A stretch of 64,000 nucleotides of DNA from contig NZ_JAGSPK010000001.1 of NCBI RefSeq assembly GCF_018139565.1, positions 558,001-622,000 of the forward strand, read 5' to 3'. The translations under genes were made by a program, and so were the position numbers. This DNA is from Cognatundibacterium rivi. Lineage in GTDB: Bacteria; Pseudomonadota; Gammaproteobacteria; Burkholderiales; Burkholderiaceae_D. Positions 47,011 to 56,043 of this stretch are shown in pieces (positions within the stretch are counted from its first letter, which is position 1; each line of letters starts with the position of its first letter). The notes under the pieces were generated by a model, which made no database searches, was not told the DNA's origin, and was given only the letters and a program-made list of their open reading frames with translations.

Positions 47011-47119
47011 ACTGTGCTCCTATAGTGATATTACTTGCTATTAACAATAAGCTCATTTGGTTTCTACTGCGTTGAGCTAAATCATATATAGCAATTCAAA
47101 CCGTGATTACAAGGACTGC

Positions 47120-48601
47120 TTACAAAGATTTACGCAAACTCACTGGTGGAATTTTCAGGGCTTCACGGTATTTGGCAACGGTCCGTCGGGCTATTACCAT
47201 GCCCTGTTCGCCCAGCATGTCTGCAATTTTGCTATCAGAGAGTGGGCTTTTCTGGTCTTCTGCTCCTATCAACTGCTTGATGAGTGCACGTATCGCGGTG
47301 GAAGATGCTTCACCCCCTGTTTCCGTCGCGACATGGCTGCCGAAAAAATATTTCAACTCAAACATACCATGCGGGGTCAGCATGTATTTCTGGGTCGTCA
47401 CACGAGAAATAGTGCTCTCGTGTAGACCTAGTGTATCAGCTATTTCGCGCAAAACAAGGGGGCGCATCGCGACTGCACCATGCGTAAAAAAGTTACGTTG
47501 TCTTTCAACTATCGCTTGCGATACACGCAAAATAGTATCGAAACGCTGACGCATATTTTTGATCAGCCAGCGTGCTTCCTGTAACTGCGTTCCCAGTCCT
47601 GCTTCGCCACGGTTTTGCCGCATGATATTGGCGTACATACTACTGACGCGCAGTTTCGGCATCACATCCTGATTCAGTAAAACCTGCCAGCCATTACCAC
47701 TTTTTTTGACGATCACATCAGGCACTGCATAGTCCGAACTGCTGGTGGCAAATGTGATGCCGGGACGTGGTTCACACTGTCGTATGACTGCTTGTGCCTC
47801 ACGTAAATCTTCGTCATCGCAGTTGAATATTTTTTTTAATTTAGTGAAGTCTCGCTGTGCAAATAAAGTCAGCTGAGTCTCCACCACGGACAGTGCAAGA
47901 CGACGTGTGACAAAAGGAATTTTTGGCAGACGCCTGATCTGTAGCGCCAGACATTCTGATAAATTTCTGGCACCGACGCCGGGCGGATCGAAACTCTGCA
48001 GCATCTTCAGCGCAAACGATAATTCATCTTCTTCAATCAACAACTCTATCGGCAGACCAGCATGAATTTCTTCCAGACTTTCTGTCAGATAGCCGTTGTC
48101 ATCCAGTGTGTCGATGATCAGTTCCAGCAACGCACGATCACGCGGTTCCCTGAGCGTCAGACGCATCTGTTCGAGCAAGTATTCGCGTAAGCTGATGTGC
48201 GCCGCTTCCAGTTGAGGACGTCCCTCATCTTCGTCGCTGTTAGATGCACCGGAAGGCGCGTCGTTAAAACTCCATTCTTCCTCGTTAGCGCTGACGCTGT
48301 CGTTGACCGGCACATCGGCGTCGGCTGTCGCTTCTTGCGGCGTATTGTTGTCAGCCTGAGCGGCGCTTTCCATGCCTGCATCCGGTGTCGTACTTGTGTT
48401 GTTGATCGCACCGTCGGCCAGTAAGCGAACCGCATTGTCCATAGGATCGTCGACACGCTCCAGCATAGGATTTTCTATCAGCAGTGTTTCCAGCTCCTGA
48501 TGCAGTTCCAGCGTTGACAGTTGCAACAGCCGTATTGATTGCTGCAGTTGAGGTGTCAGTGCAAGATGCTGTGAAGTACGTAGTTGCAGGCTTTGTTTCA
48601 T
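47120..48601 (-). CDS. rpoN: RNA polymerase sigma-54 factor
   Basis: This 493-residue sigma-54 directs polymerase to -24/-12 promoters that need an AAA+ activator. Region I begins [38 protein letters not shown], glutamine- and leucine-rich as expected. An acidic region II (about 55-125) is followed by the core-binding region, a helix-turn-helix ([24 protein letters not shown]) and the RpoN box [10 protein letters not shown] (471-480). It lies between lptB and hpf, as is conserved in proteobacteria. Confidence 0.97.
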   Translation of the reverse strand: MKQSLQLRTSQHLALTPQLQQSIRLLQLSTLELHQELETLLIENPMLERVDDPMDNAVRLLADGAINNTSTTPDAGMESAAQADNNTPQEATADADVPVNDSVSANEEEWSFNDAPSGASNSDEDEGRPQLEAAHISLREYLLEQMRLTLREPRDRALLELIIDTLDDNGYLTESLEEIHAGLPIELLIEEDELSFALKMLQSFDPPGVGARNLSECLALQIRRLPKIPFVTRRLALSVVETQLTLFAQRDFTKLKKIFNCDDEDLREAQAVIRQCEPRPGITFATSSSDYAVPDVIVKKSGNGWQVLLNQDVMPKLRVSSMYANIMRQNRGEAGLGTQLQEARWLIKNMRQRFDTILRVSQAIVERQRNFFTHGAVAMRPLVLREIADTLGLHESTISRVTTQKYMLTPHGMFELKYFFGSHVATETGGEASSTAIRALIKQLIGAEDQKSPLSDSKIADMLGEQGMVIARRTVAKYREALKIPPVSLRKSL

Positions 48602-48612
48602 AATGCGTCCCG

Positions 48613-49365
48613 TTACATCCGGAAATGTTCTCCGAGATAGACGCGTCGCACGGACTCATTCTGAATGATATCGTCGGGTTTGCCGCTGGCTAATACCGAG
48701 CCTTGATTGATGATGTAGGCGTGGTCGCAAATGCCCAGTGTCTCGCGCACATTATGATCTGTGATTAACACGCCGATGCCGCGTTCTTTGAGGAAGCGGA
48801 CAATCCGTTGAATCTCAATGACGGCGATAGGATCAACACCGGCAAAAGGTTCGTCGAGCAGAACAAAACGCGGGTTCGTCGCGAGTGCGCGCGCAATCTC
48901 AACCCGGCGTCGTTCACCGCCCGATAAAGCAAGCGCCTGACTGTCGCGGATTTTTTCTATCTGCAGATCAGTCAGTAAACTATCCAGACGTTGCCGGATT
49001 TTTTTCTCAGACAAAAATTTTCCTTCTTTGTCCCTTTGCAGTTCGAGCACGGCGCGGATATTTTCTTCCACCGTCAACTTGCGAAACACCGACGCTTCCT
49101 GCGGCAGATACGACAGACCGAGTACGGCGCGCTGATGTATCGGTAAATCAGAAACGTTCGTATCGTCGATATTGATTTCACCGGAATCCGAAGGCACGAG
49201 TCCGACGATCATGTAAAAAGAGGTGGTTTTACCTGCACCGTTCGGCCCTAACAAGCCGACGACTTCACCGCTTCTCACCAACAGAGAGACATCACGCACC
49301 ACTTGTCGCGCGCCATAGCGTTTTTGCAGACCTTTGACGGTCAGCGTACTGTCTTTTGATGCCAT
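48613..49365 (-). CDS. lptB: LPS export ABC transporter ATP-binding protein LptB
   Basis: This 250-residue ATPase powers extraction of lipopolysaccharide from the inner membrane with LptF, LptG and LptC. Walker A is GPNGAGKTT, the signature is [15 protein letters not shown], and Walker B is [16 protein letters not shown]. The C-terminal EHFRM matches the family. ATG 49365 begins 1 base after the lptA stop, and the family N-terminus ([18 protein letters not shown]) fits. The frame is open upstream but that overlaps lptA. Confidence 0.96.
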   Translation of the reverse strand: MASKDSTLTVKGLQKRYGARQVVRDVSLLVRSGEVVGLLGPNGAGKTTSFYMIVGLVPSDSGEINIDDTNVSDLPIHQRAVLGLSYLPQEASVFRKLTVEENIRAVLELQRDKEGKFLSEKKIRQRLDSLLTDLQIEKIRDSQALALSGGERRRVEIARALATNPRFVLLDEPFAGVDPIAVIEIQRIVRFLKERGIGVLITDHNVRETLGICDHAYIINQGSVLASGKPDDIIQNESVRRVYLGEHFRM

Positions 49366-49366
49366 C

Positions 49367-49942
49367 TTAATTTGCCTGTTTTTCAGTTCTTGGTTGTATC
49401 GTGGTTTTGATGCGACCACCACCTGAAACTGACTGACCTGAGCTGGAATTGACGCCAACAAAGACATCGTTTTTACTGTCGTAAGAGAGGAATTCACCTT
49501 CTTGCTGCTGAGTGACTTTGCTGCCATCAAGATAGCGTATCTGCGCTTTTGACAGAAATTTTACAAACTCAGTTTTTTCATCGTATTCGGCTTTTTCTGA
49601 TTCGCCTTCGACCCACAGATCCGGACCGCCATCGCGTTTTTGGCGAAAACTGATTTTGGCACCGGGTTTGGCAGTCAGCACCACGTGCTGGAATTCATCC
49701 GCACTTTTTGTCACGACGGCTTTTTCTGCTTTGACTTTCAGCGTACCGCGTACTACCACGACATCGCCTGAAAATGTACTGACATTGGTTTTACCATTAT
49801 TTAAAAACTGATCTGCTTCTATCGTCATTTCTTTGAGACTGTCTGCTTTTTCAGCATGAACGCCGGACGCTGACAGCAAAGTCACAAGGGCTAACGTCCA
49901 TGAGTTCAGTACCAGATAAACTGATTTTTTTTCGGGGCGCAT
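49367..49942 (-). CDS. lptA: Periplasmic LPS transport protein LptA
   Basis: This 191-residue periplasmic bridge protein has a signal peptide ending VHA and the beta-jellyroll OstA domain ([39 protein letters not shown]). LptA monomers stack to form the bridge that carries LPS to LptDE. It lies between lptC and lptB, with essentially no gap to lptB, so the three are one operon. Confidence 0.94.
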   Translation of the reverse strand: MRPEKKSVYLVLNSWTLALVTLLSASGVHAEKADSLKEMTIEADQFLNNGKTNVSTFSGDVVVVRGTLKVKAEKAVVTKSADEFQHVVLTAKPGAKISFRQKRDGGPDLWVEGESEKAEYDEKTEFVKFLSKAQIRYLDGSKVTQQQEGEFLSYDSKNDVFVGVNSSSGQSVSGGGRIKTTIQPRTEKQAN

Positions 49943-50000
49943 GTTTTACTCTCTGACTTGTTGATGTTGATGAAGTGAATAAATATCTTTGTGCATGTCT

Positions 50001-50621
50001 TTATTTATGTTTTGACAGGCGCGCATGTACTTTACTGAGCAGGCGTAATTCCTGATTCGTATTGTTAGCCATCATGCCGGTGGCAAGGGTTTCGCCATTA
50101 TCCGTAATCAGCTTAATGCGTTGATCGGTCTTCACGATGTCGGCATCGGGCAGTAATTGCAGATATTCAGTTTCCACCCGCATGAAACTGGAATTGATGC
50201 CCTGCGGTCTTTCGACTGTGACCTGATCATAAAGATGCACCACGTCTTCTGTACGTTTGGGTGTCAGCACCTCAGATTTCTGTTCCACAACCGCGCGTCC
50301 GGCATTGATCGTAATCGGTGTGCGCTGCGCATCAAAACTGCTGATGCGCGGCTCTTTGATGTCGTATTGATCTGTGCGCGGTAAATGAATCAGATTTTTT
50401 CCGGTGACATGATAATTCGCTTTACCGTTATTCGAGAGTTTGATGAAATTGAAATTCTCTACGTAATAATCCGGTTCCAGACGTGCCGATGCCCGGTTGT
50501 AGTCATCAGCACCCTGACGACGCACCGTGTCATACAGCCAGAAACTGCCAAGTGCAACGACGCCGACAGCAGCGATCGCCATCCAGATGCGTGCACGGTC
50601 GATAGTGATTTGTGCCTTCAT
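50001..50621 (-). CDS. lptC: LPS export system protein LptC
   Basis: This 206-residue bitopic protein has one N-terminal membrane helix (residues about 10-28, RIWMAIAAVGVVALGSFWLYD) and a periplasmic OstA-like domain (DYYVENFNFIKLSNNGKANYHVTGKNLIHLPRTDQYDIKEPRI). It receives LPS from the LptBFG complex and passes it to LptA. Its start overlaps the kdsC stop by 4 bases, which indicates coupled translation. Confidence 0.93.
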   Translation of the reverse strand: MKAQITIDRARIWMAIAAVGVVALGSFWLYDTVRRQGADDYNRASARLEPDYYVENFNFIKLSNNGKANYHVTGKNLIHLPRTDQYDIKEPRISSFDAQRTPITINAGRAVVEQKSEVLTPKRTEDVVHLYDQVTVERPQGINSSFMRVETEYLQLLPDADIVKTDQRIKLITDNGETLATGMMANNTNQELRLLSKVHARLSKHK

Positions 50622-51142
50622 GCGAGGTATTCTGCCAGAACGCTGTCGTACTTGTTTTGCGCACGTAAAATGAAGTCGCAGACTTCCCGCGCCGCGCCTT
50701 TGCCGCCGCTGGCGGTCGTCACATGATGCACGCGCTGGCGGACTTCGGCGTGTCCGTTTGGAACGCTGGCCGCGAAACCGACGCGGGTCAGAACCGGCAG
50801 ATCGATCACGTCGTCACCGATGAAGCCGCATTCGTCTGCGGGTATGCTGAGCTCATTCAACAACTGCAGAAACGCCGTCTTTTTATCATGGATGCCCTGA
50901 CGTACATGGGTGATACCGAGGTCAGCGGCACGCCGCGCAACGATCGGTGATTGCCGGGCGCTGATGATGGCGGTGGCGATGCCTGCATTTTGTAGCAGGC
51001 GTATGCCTTGCCCATCGAGCACATTGAATGTTTTCAGTGCTTCTCCGTCTGCACCGAAGTGTAGGCTGCCATCGGTCAGAATGCCGTCGACATCAAAGAT
51101 CATCAGTCTGATTTTTGCGGCTCTTGTGCTTGCGTCGGACAT
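50618..51142 (-). CDS. kdsC: 3-deoxy-D-manno-octulosonate 8-phosphate phosphatase KdsC
   Basis: This 174-residue HAD-family phosphatase removes phosphate from Kdo 8-phosphate. The catalytic motif is IFDVDGILTDG with Asp17 and Asp19. GFIGDDVIDLPVLTRVGFAASVPNGH supplies the later acidic motif. It has no cap domain and acts as a tetramer. Its ATG overlaps the stop of kdsD by one base, so Kdo synthesis and LPS transport genes are cotranscribed. Confidence 0.95.
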   Translation of the reverse strand: MSDASTRAAKIRLMIFDVDGILTDGSLHFGADGEALKTFNVLDGQGIRLLQNAGIATAIISARQSPIVARRAADLGITHVRQGIHDKKTAFLQLLNELSIPADECGFIGDDVIDLPVLTRVGFAASVPNGHAEVRQRVHHVTTASGGKGAAREVCDFILRAQNKYDSVLAEYLA

Positions 51143-52182
51143 TAAATCACCTTGGCGCGGGTCAGATCGTGAATATGCAGGGCGCCGACTAATCTGTCAT
51201 GCTCATCCGTCACCAGCAATTGGTTGATGCGATAAGTTTCCATGATGTCGACGGCTTCGACAGCCAATTGATCGGCGCGTATGCTGCGTGGATTTTTGTG
51301 CATCACGTCAGCAATCTGAATTTGCGTGAAATCGCGCACATCTTCCATCAGGCGGCGTAAATCACCATCGGTGAAAACGCCGATAATTTTTCGTTCGGCA
51401 TCAATGACTGCCGTCATCGCCATGCCTTTTTTGGTTATTTCCAGCAATGCCGTGGTCAGCCGGGTTTCGGGTGTTACACATGGCACCGCGTCACCGGTGC
51501 GCATCACATCTTTGACATAGGTCAGCAAACGGCGTCCCAGCGCGCCACCCGGGTGGGAACGTGCGAAATCTTCTTCGCGAAAGCCGCGCGCATCCAATAC
51601 TGCGACGGCCAGCGCATCGCCTAAAGCGAGCGTCACCGTGGTGCTTGCTGTCGGCGCCAGATTCAGCGGGCAGGCTTCTTTATCGACGTGCAGATTCAGA
51701 TGTACATCGGCCAGTTTCGCCAGACTCGATTGCGGATTGCCTGTCAGTGAAATCAGTTTGACGCCAAGGCGCTTGATGATAGGCAAAATAGAGATTAATT
51801 CCGCCGCCTCACCAGAATAGGAAATCGCGATGAACACATCATGTTTGGTCACCATGCCCAGATCACCGTGCGCCGCTTCTGCCGGGTGGATAAAAAACGA
51901 CGGTGTGCCGGTGGAGGCGAAGGTGGCTGAAATCTTGCGGGCGATATGGCCGGATTTACCGATGCCGGAAACGACCACACGACCGTTGCATGAAAGCAGC
52001 ATCTTTACTGCAACGGCAAAACTCGCAGCGTCTTCAGAATTAAGCCTGTTTTGTAAGGCAATCAGCGCGTCTGCTTCGATTTGCAGGGTCGTGGATGCCA
52101 GTTGCACCGCGCGTTGCGCGGCGATCGAGGACGCATCGTCTGCAGTCGTCTCGTTAAATGGGGTTGCGTTCAGATCATTCAT
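51142..52182 (-). CDS. kdsD: D-arabinose 5-phosphate isomerase KdsD
   Basis: This 346-residue enzyme converts ribulose 5-phosphate to arabinose 5-phosphate, the first step toward Kdo. The SIS sugar isomerase domain (GRVVVSGIGKSGHIARKISATFASTGTPSFFIHPAEAAHGDLGM) is followed by two CBS domains (about residues 215-270 and 280-340). It starts the leftward Kdo/Lpt operon and is divergent from the antiporter gene; their starts are 115 bases apart. Confidence 0.95.
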   Translation of the reverse strand: MNDLNATPFNETTADDASSIAAQRAVQLASTTLQIEADALIALQNRLNSEDAASFAVAVKMLLSCNGRVVVSGIGKSGHIARKISATFASTGTPSFFIHPAEAAHGDLGMVTKHDVFIAISYSGEAAELISILPIIKRLGVKLISLTGNPQSSLAKLADVHLNLHVDKEACPLNLAPTASTTVTLALGDALAVAVLDARGFREEDFARSHPGGALGRRLLTYVKDVMRTGDAVPCVTPETRLTTALLEITKKGMAMTAVIDAERKIIGVFTDGDLRRLMEDVRDFTQIQIADVMHKNPRSIRADQLAVEAVDIMETYRINQLLVTDEHDRLVGALHIHDLTRAKVI

Positions 52183-52297
52183 GCCTGAAGTATAAACGAA
52201 ATCCTATAAGCAAAAACTCTGCCAGACGTAACGAAATGCATATTCAGTCGATATTGTTAACGATATATGACGGAAGCATAGGCATAAATCGGCAATA

Positions 52298-54289
52298 ATG
52301 TCCTTTATGAACGCCCTTGATACTACTCTGTCTCTGTTAGCTGCCGCGGTTCTCGGGGTTGTTGTTTTTCGTCTGTGGCAATTGCCGCCGATTCTGGGTT
52401 ATCTCGTGGTCGGCGTGCTGATCGGTCCGTTTGGCCTCGGGTTTGCCGATGACGGCGCAGTCACGCACGAACTTGCCGAGTTTGGCGTGGTGTTCCTGAT
52501 GTTTTCCATCGGGCTGGAATTCTCTTTACCCAAGCTGATGACGATGCGCAAGGCGGTATTTGGCTTAGGGATGGCACAGGTATTCGTGACGATCGCGGTC
52601 AGTCTGGTGGCGGCACGCTTAGCAAGTATCTGGTTGCCGCAGTATTTTCAGATCGGCTGGGAAGCCGCTTTTGCGCTGGGTGGTGCGCTGGCAATGTCGT
52701 CGACGGCCATTGTCTCCAAAATGCTGACCGAACGGCTGGAGTTAGAAAGCCTGCATGGGCGGCAGATTATCAGCATCTTGTTGTTTCAGGATCTGGCGGT
52801 GGTGCCGCTGCTGATCCTGATTCCAGCGCTGGCTTCACATTCTTCTGATCTGCTGCAAAACCTCGCCTGGGCCAGCGCGAAGGCAATTCTGGTCTTGATT
52901 TTATTGCTGGTCGTCGGACAAAAAGTGATACGCGCCTGGTTTCGTGTCGTGGTGAAACAGCGTTCGCAAGAGTTATTCATGCTCAATCTTCTGCTGATTA
53001 CGCTGGGGGCGGCATGGCTGACTGACAAAGCTGGCCTCTCAATGGCACTGGGGGCATTTGTGGCGGGTATGCTGATTTCAGAGACCGAATACCGCTTGCA
53101 GGTGGAGGAGGATATCAAGCCTTTCCGCGACGTGTTGCTGGGGCTGTTTTTTATCACTGTTGGCATGCTGCTGAATTGGCGACTGGTAGTGGAGCATCTG
53201 TGGTTAGTGTTGTTGCTATTTATCTTGCCGATGGTTGTCAAGCTTCTGCTGATTGCCGGTCTGGCAAAATTGTTCGGCAACTCGACCAGTATTTCTTTAC
53301 GCACCGGGCTGGCGCTGGCGCAGGCGGGTGAGTTTGGTTTTGTTTTATTAAACCAGGCCGGTGATCTGCATCTGATACCAGCGCAATTGTTGCAGGTAAT
53401 ACTGGCGGCCATGGTGTTATCTATGCTGGTATCGCCGTTTATTCTGGCGAAATCGGATGCGATCGTGATGAAGTTTTCCGCCAACGAATGGATGATGCAA
53501 TCTTTAGCGTTGACACAGATTGCAGCCCGTACGATGAATGCGAAAAAGCACGTGATTATCGCGGGTTTCGGACGTAGCGGGCAAAGTCTGGCGCGTTTAT
53601 TGGAGGAAGAAGGCATCAGCTATCACGCGCTGGATCTGGATCCGGATCGTGTGCAGGAAGCGCAGATGGCGGGCGCAAATGTTTCGTATGGCGATGCGGC
53701 GCGCCGTGAGAGCCTGACGGCAGCTGGCATCAATCGCGCGGCCGCATTGGTCGTCACGTATACCAGCACGGCCTCGGCATTAAAAATTCTGCACTTCGTG
53801 AATGAGCTTAATCCTTCCTTGCCGGTGATCGTACGCAGCCATGATGACACTGATTTGGATAAACTCAGAGCCGCCGGTGCCACCGAGGTGGTACCTGAAC
53901 TAATGGAAGGCAGTCTGATGCTGGCATCGCATGCGCTGGTGATACTCGGCGTGCCGCTGCGCCGTGTTGTGCATCGGGTGCAGGCGGCGCGCGATGAGCG
54001 TTATGAATCGTTGCGGGGGTTTTTCCGTGGCGCCAGTGATGCGTCCGATAGCCCGGAAGCGATGCAGATCCGTTTGCATACGATAGTCCTGAACGAGCGC
54101 GCGACGGCAGCAGGAAAGTCGCTGCAAGAGATGCACCTGACGGAAACGGGGGCGGATGTGCATGTGGTGCGTCGTGGTCGGCAGCGTATAGAGCACGCCG
54201 AAGCAATGATTTTGCAGGCAGGCGATGTGATTGTCGTGCGCGGAACATCAGAAGCAGTCGCAAGAGCAGAGCAGCGGCTGCTAAAATAG
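52298..54289 (+). CDS. CPA2-family cation/proton antiporter with TrkA domains (KefB/YbaL-like)
   Basis: This 663-residue protein has a membrane part of about 12-13 helices (1-390; LGYLVVGVLIGPFGLGF, FMFSIGLEFSLPKLM, SMALGAFVAGMLISE). A cytoplasmic TrkA-N/RCK domain follows (HVIIAGFGRSGQSLARLLEEEGISYHALDLD, about 415-530), then a TrkA-C domain near the end (about 585-660). It likely exchanges K+ for H+ under redox or ligand control. ATG 52298 lacks a strong ribosome binding site; ATG 52307 is an alternative. Confidence 0.9.
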   Translation: MSFMNALDTTLSLLAAAVLGVVVFRLWQLPPILGYLVVGVLIGPFGLGFADDGAVTHELAEFGVVFLMFSIGLEFSLPKLMTMRKAVFGLGMAQVFVTIAVSLVAARLASIWLPQYFQIGWEAAFALGGALAMSSTAIVSKMLTERLELESLHGRQIISILLFQDLAVVPLLILIPALASHSSDLLQNLAWASAKAILVLILLLVVGQKVIRAWFRVVVKQRSQELFMLNLLLITLGAAWLTDKAGLSMALGAFVAGMLISETEYRLQVEEDIKPFRDVLLGLFFITVGMLLNWRLVVEHLWLVLLLFILPMVVKLLLIAGLAKLFGNSTSISLRTGLALAQAGEFGFVLLNQAGDLHLIPAQLLQVILAAMVLSMLVSPFILAKSDAIVMKFSANEWMMQSLALTQIAARTMNAKKHVIIAGFGRSGQSLARLLEEEGISYHALDLDPDRVQEAQMAGANVSYGDAARRESLTAAGINRAAALVVTYTSTASALKILHFVNELNPSLPVIVRSHDDTDLDKLRAAGATEVVPELMEGSLMLASHALVILGVPLRRVVHRVQAARDERYESLRGFFRGASDASDSPEAMQIRLHTIVLNERATAAGKSLQEMHLTETGADVHVVRRGRQRIEHAEAMILQAGDVIVVRGTSEAVARAEQRLLK

Positions 54290-54322
54290 CGGGTTATTTT
54301 AAAAATTGAAGGTCATCCGGCG

Positions 54323-54865
54323 ATGATAAATCCATCCGAGTACATTAAAGAACATATCCGCACCGTGCCAAACTGGCCGCAAGAAGGCGTGATGTTCCGC
54401 GACATCACCCCTTTGTTGCAAAATCCTAAGGTGTTTCGCGTTTTAATCGACATGTTTGTGCATCGCTACATGGATCAGAAGATTGATGTGATCGCCGGTC
54501 TGGATGCGCGCGGCTTCATCATCGGTTCGGTGCTGGCGTATGAATTGAATCTGGGTTTCGTACCGATTCGTAAAAAAGGTAAATTGCCGTTTCACACTGT
54601 GTCGGAAGAATATGAGCTGGAATACGGCAGCGCAACCGTTGAGCTGCACGCTGATGCCTGCAAAAAAGGTGAGCGCGTGGTGCTGATCGACGATCTGATC
54701 GCGACTGGCGGCACCATGATGGCAGGTAAAAAATTGCTGGAGCGTCTCGGTGCGATCGTAGTCGAAGGCGCGGTGATCGTTGATCTGCCTGAACTGGGCG
54801 GCTCGAAGCTGATTAAAGAAAGTGGCCTGCCGCTGTTTACCGTGTGTAATTTCGACGGACATTAA
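54323..54865 (+). CDS. apt: Adenine phosphoribosyltransferase
   Basis: This 180-residue enzyme salvages adenine to AMP using PRPP. The family start [19 protein letters not shown] is followed by [18 protein letters not shown] and the PRPP-binding motif [14 protein letters not shown] (residues 119-132). It follows the antiporter gene by 33 bases, so cotranscription is possible. Confidence 0.96.
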   Translation: MINPSEYIKEHIRTVPNWPQEGVMFRDITPLLQNPKVFRVLIDMFVHRYMDQKIDVIAGLDARGFIIGSVLAYELNLGFVPIRKKGKLPFHTVSEEYELEYGSATVELHADACKKGERVVLIDDLIATGGTMMAGKKLLERLGAIVVEGAVIVDLPELGGSKLIKESGLPLFTVCNFDGH

Positions 54866-54969
54866 TGCCGACAAATTGATTCGCTGCTGAACGCAGTGCT
54901 GAATTGATGACGTGATGACCGCGTTAAAAAATGCATGAAAAGAAGAACAGACTGGTTCTTCTGACCCTG

Positions 54970-55006
54970 AAAAAAGCTGATACGCTGATTGCGATCAGCT
55001 TTTTTT
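54970..55006 (+). terminator. Terminator between apt and the GNAT gene
   Basis: AAAAAAGCTGAT (54970-54981) pairs perfectly with ATCAGCTTTTTT (54994-55005) over 12 bp with a 12-base loop. The stem end provides the T-run. It may act on both strands. Confidence 0.82.
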
Positions 55007-55030
55007 ATGCCGAAATTGTGAGGATAAAGT

Positions 55031-55555
55031 ATGCGTGTTTTAGAAGTGCAGGGTGTTACGCTGCCGACGTATGCGGCGCAGTTGAATCTGCTGTTGCAGC
55101 AATGTGTTGCTGCCGGTGCCAGCATCGGTTTTATCGCGCCGCTCACTGCTGAAAAAGCGGCGGCTTTCTGGGCTGATGTCCATCAGTCCTTACAGGCTGG
55201 CGAACGTCGCATGGCGCTGGCGCTTGATGACGATGGTCGGGTGCTGGGTACCGTGCAGCTTGTGCTGGATATGCCGCAAAACGGGCAGCATCGGGCGGAA
55301 ATCGCCAAACTGATGGTGACACCGGATGCGCGACGGCGCGGTATTGCGCGCAGCTTAATGCAGTGGGCGGAAGGTGTTTGCCGCGAGGAACAACGCAGTC
55401 TGATCGTGCTCGATACCCGAACCGGCGATGCCGCAGAACCTTTGTATTTGTCGCTGGGTTTTCAGCTGGCGGGGACCATTCCCGCTTACGCCATGTCCGA
55501 TGCGGGAGCGCTCGACAGCACTAGCATTATGTATAAACAATTGTTACGCGGGTAA
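55031..55555 (+). CDS. GNAT family N-acetyltransferase
   Basis: This 174-residue acetyl-CoA-dependent acetyltransferase has the core motif EIAKLMVTPDARRRGIARSLMQWAEG, where RRRGIA is the acetyl-CoA loop. The family end DAAEPLYLSLGFQLAGTIPAYAM is typical of a group that includes possible aminoglycoside or small-amine acetyltransferases. The substrate is unknown. The ATG lies 25 bases after the terminator, with GAGGATAAAGT upstream. Confidence 0.85.
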   Translation: MRVLEVQGVTLPTYAAQLNLLLQQCVAAGASIGFIAPLTAEKAAAFWADVHQSLQAGERRMALALDDDGRVLGTVQLVLDMPQNGQHRAEIAKLMVTPDARRRGIARSLMQWAEGVCREEQRSLIVLDTRTGDAAEPLYLSLGFQLAGTIPAYAMSDAGALDSTSIMYKQLLRG

Positions 55556-55672
55556 ACGTAAAAAGCGTGTGCAACGGTTTTTTTGCCGACGCCGACGCCA
55601 ACGCAGCGTTGTTGTGCGTTGCGCCACGTATGCTGACGTGCTTTTTCTCTCAGCGAGCATTTTGACGTCAAA

Positions 55673-55746
55673 ATATACTGGGGGGAGTATGTAAAAACCC
55701 CCTTGGTTTTATTGAGAGAATAGCGTGGTTTTTGAATATACTCCCG
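55673..55746 (+). repeat. Dispersed palindrome-ended repeat, copy D
   Basis: The head ATACTGGGGGGAGTAT lies at 55675-55690. A 47-base body follows (GTAAAAACCCCCTTGG near its start, GAGAGAATAGCG in the middle), then the tail ATACTCCC at 55738-55745. Spacing matches copies A and B within one base. Confidence 0.75.
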
Positions 55747-55932
55747 TAAAAATCAGATTTTGACAGAAATTTTCCGGCATAAAATGGTATCGGCTGGCAC
55801 TGGGAAAACAGGTATGAGTGGCTGATTTTTCGTTACCGGGTTTCGTCCACTAAACAGTTTTATCCGGGCAAGATGCGCGAGCACAGGTATTGTTCTGAAG
55901 TTTTTACATCGCCAAAAAACAGGCTTCTGCGT

Positions 55933-55938
55933 TATACT
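55933..55938 (+). promoter_or_regulatory. -10 hexamer placing the ahcY transcript start at the riboswitch
   Basis: TATACT at 55933-55938 would start transcription near 55945, the first base of the riboswitch P1 stem region. A matching -35 at 17 bases is weak (CGCCAA), so the promoter may need an activator or may be less active without one. Confidence 0.4.
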
Positions 55939-55944
55939 TCAGGT

Positions 55945-56012
55945 CTTCCAAGGAGCGCTGCGACAAGATCTTGCTATCTTGCCAGGCTTGGAATCCACAC
56001 AACTGCGCTCAC
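55945..56012 (+). promoter_or_regulatory. S-adenosylhomocysteine (SAH) riboswitch
   Basis: The conserved core GGAGCGCTGCGAC is followed by CCAGGCTTGG and AACTGCGCTCAC, the arrangement of the SAH-sensing riboswitch of beta- and gammaproteobacteria. P1 pairs TTCCAAG (55946-55952) with CTTGGAA (55987-55993). The pseudoknot helix pairs GAGCGC (55953-55958) with GCGCTC (56005-56010). It turns on ahcY when SAH accumulates; the position 32 bases before the ATG fits control of ribosome access. Confidence 0.9.
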
Positions 56013-56043
56013 GTTACTTTTTTCAATCAGAAAGGAGGGCGTG

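Larger units (their letters stand above)
55556..56043. other. Leader and promoter region of ahcY with repeat copy D
   Basis: This 488-base gap has no gene. From left to right it holds GC-rich filler, repeat copy D (55673-55746), a TTGACA with a poorly spaced AT-rich segment (55760-55785), a -10 hexamer (55933-55938), the SAH riboswitch (55945-56012) and the ribosome binding site AAAGGAGGGC (56031-56040). Confidence 0.75.

Noticed and set aside
52249-52264. Near-palindrome ATATTGTTAACGATAT between kdsD and the antiporter gene
   Set aside because: It has mismatched positions and only the common GTTAAC core; too weak to call an operator.
55760-55785. TTGACA with TAAAAT as the ahcY promoter
   Set aside because: The spacing is 14 bases, too short for sigma-70. 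The TATACT at 55933 fits the riboswitch start better.
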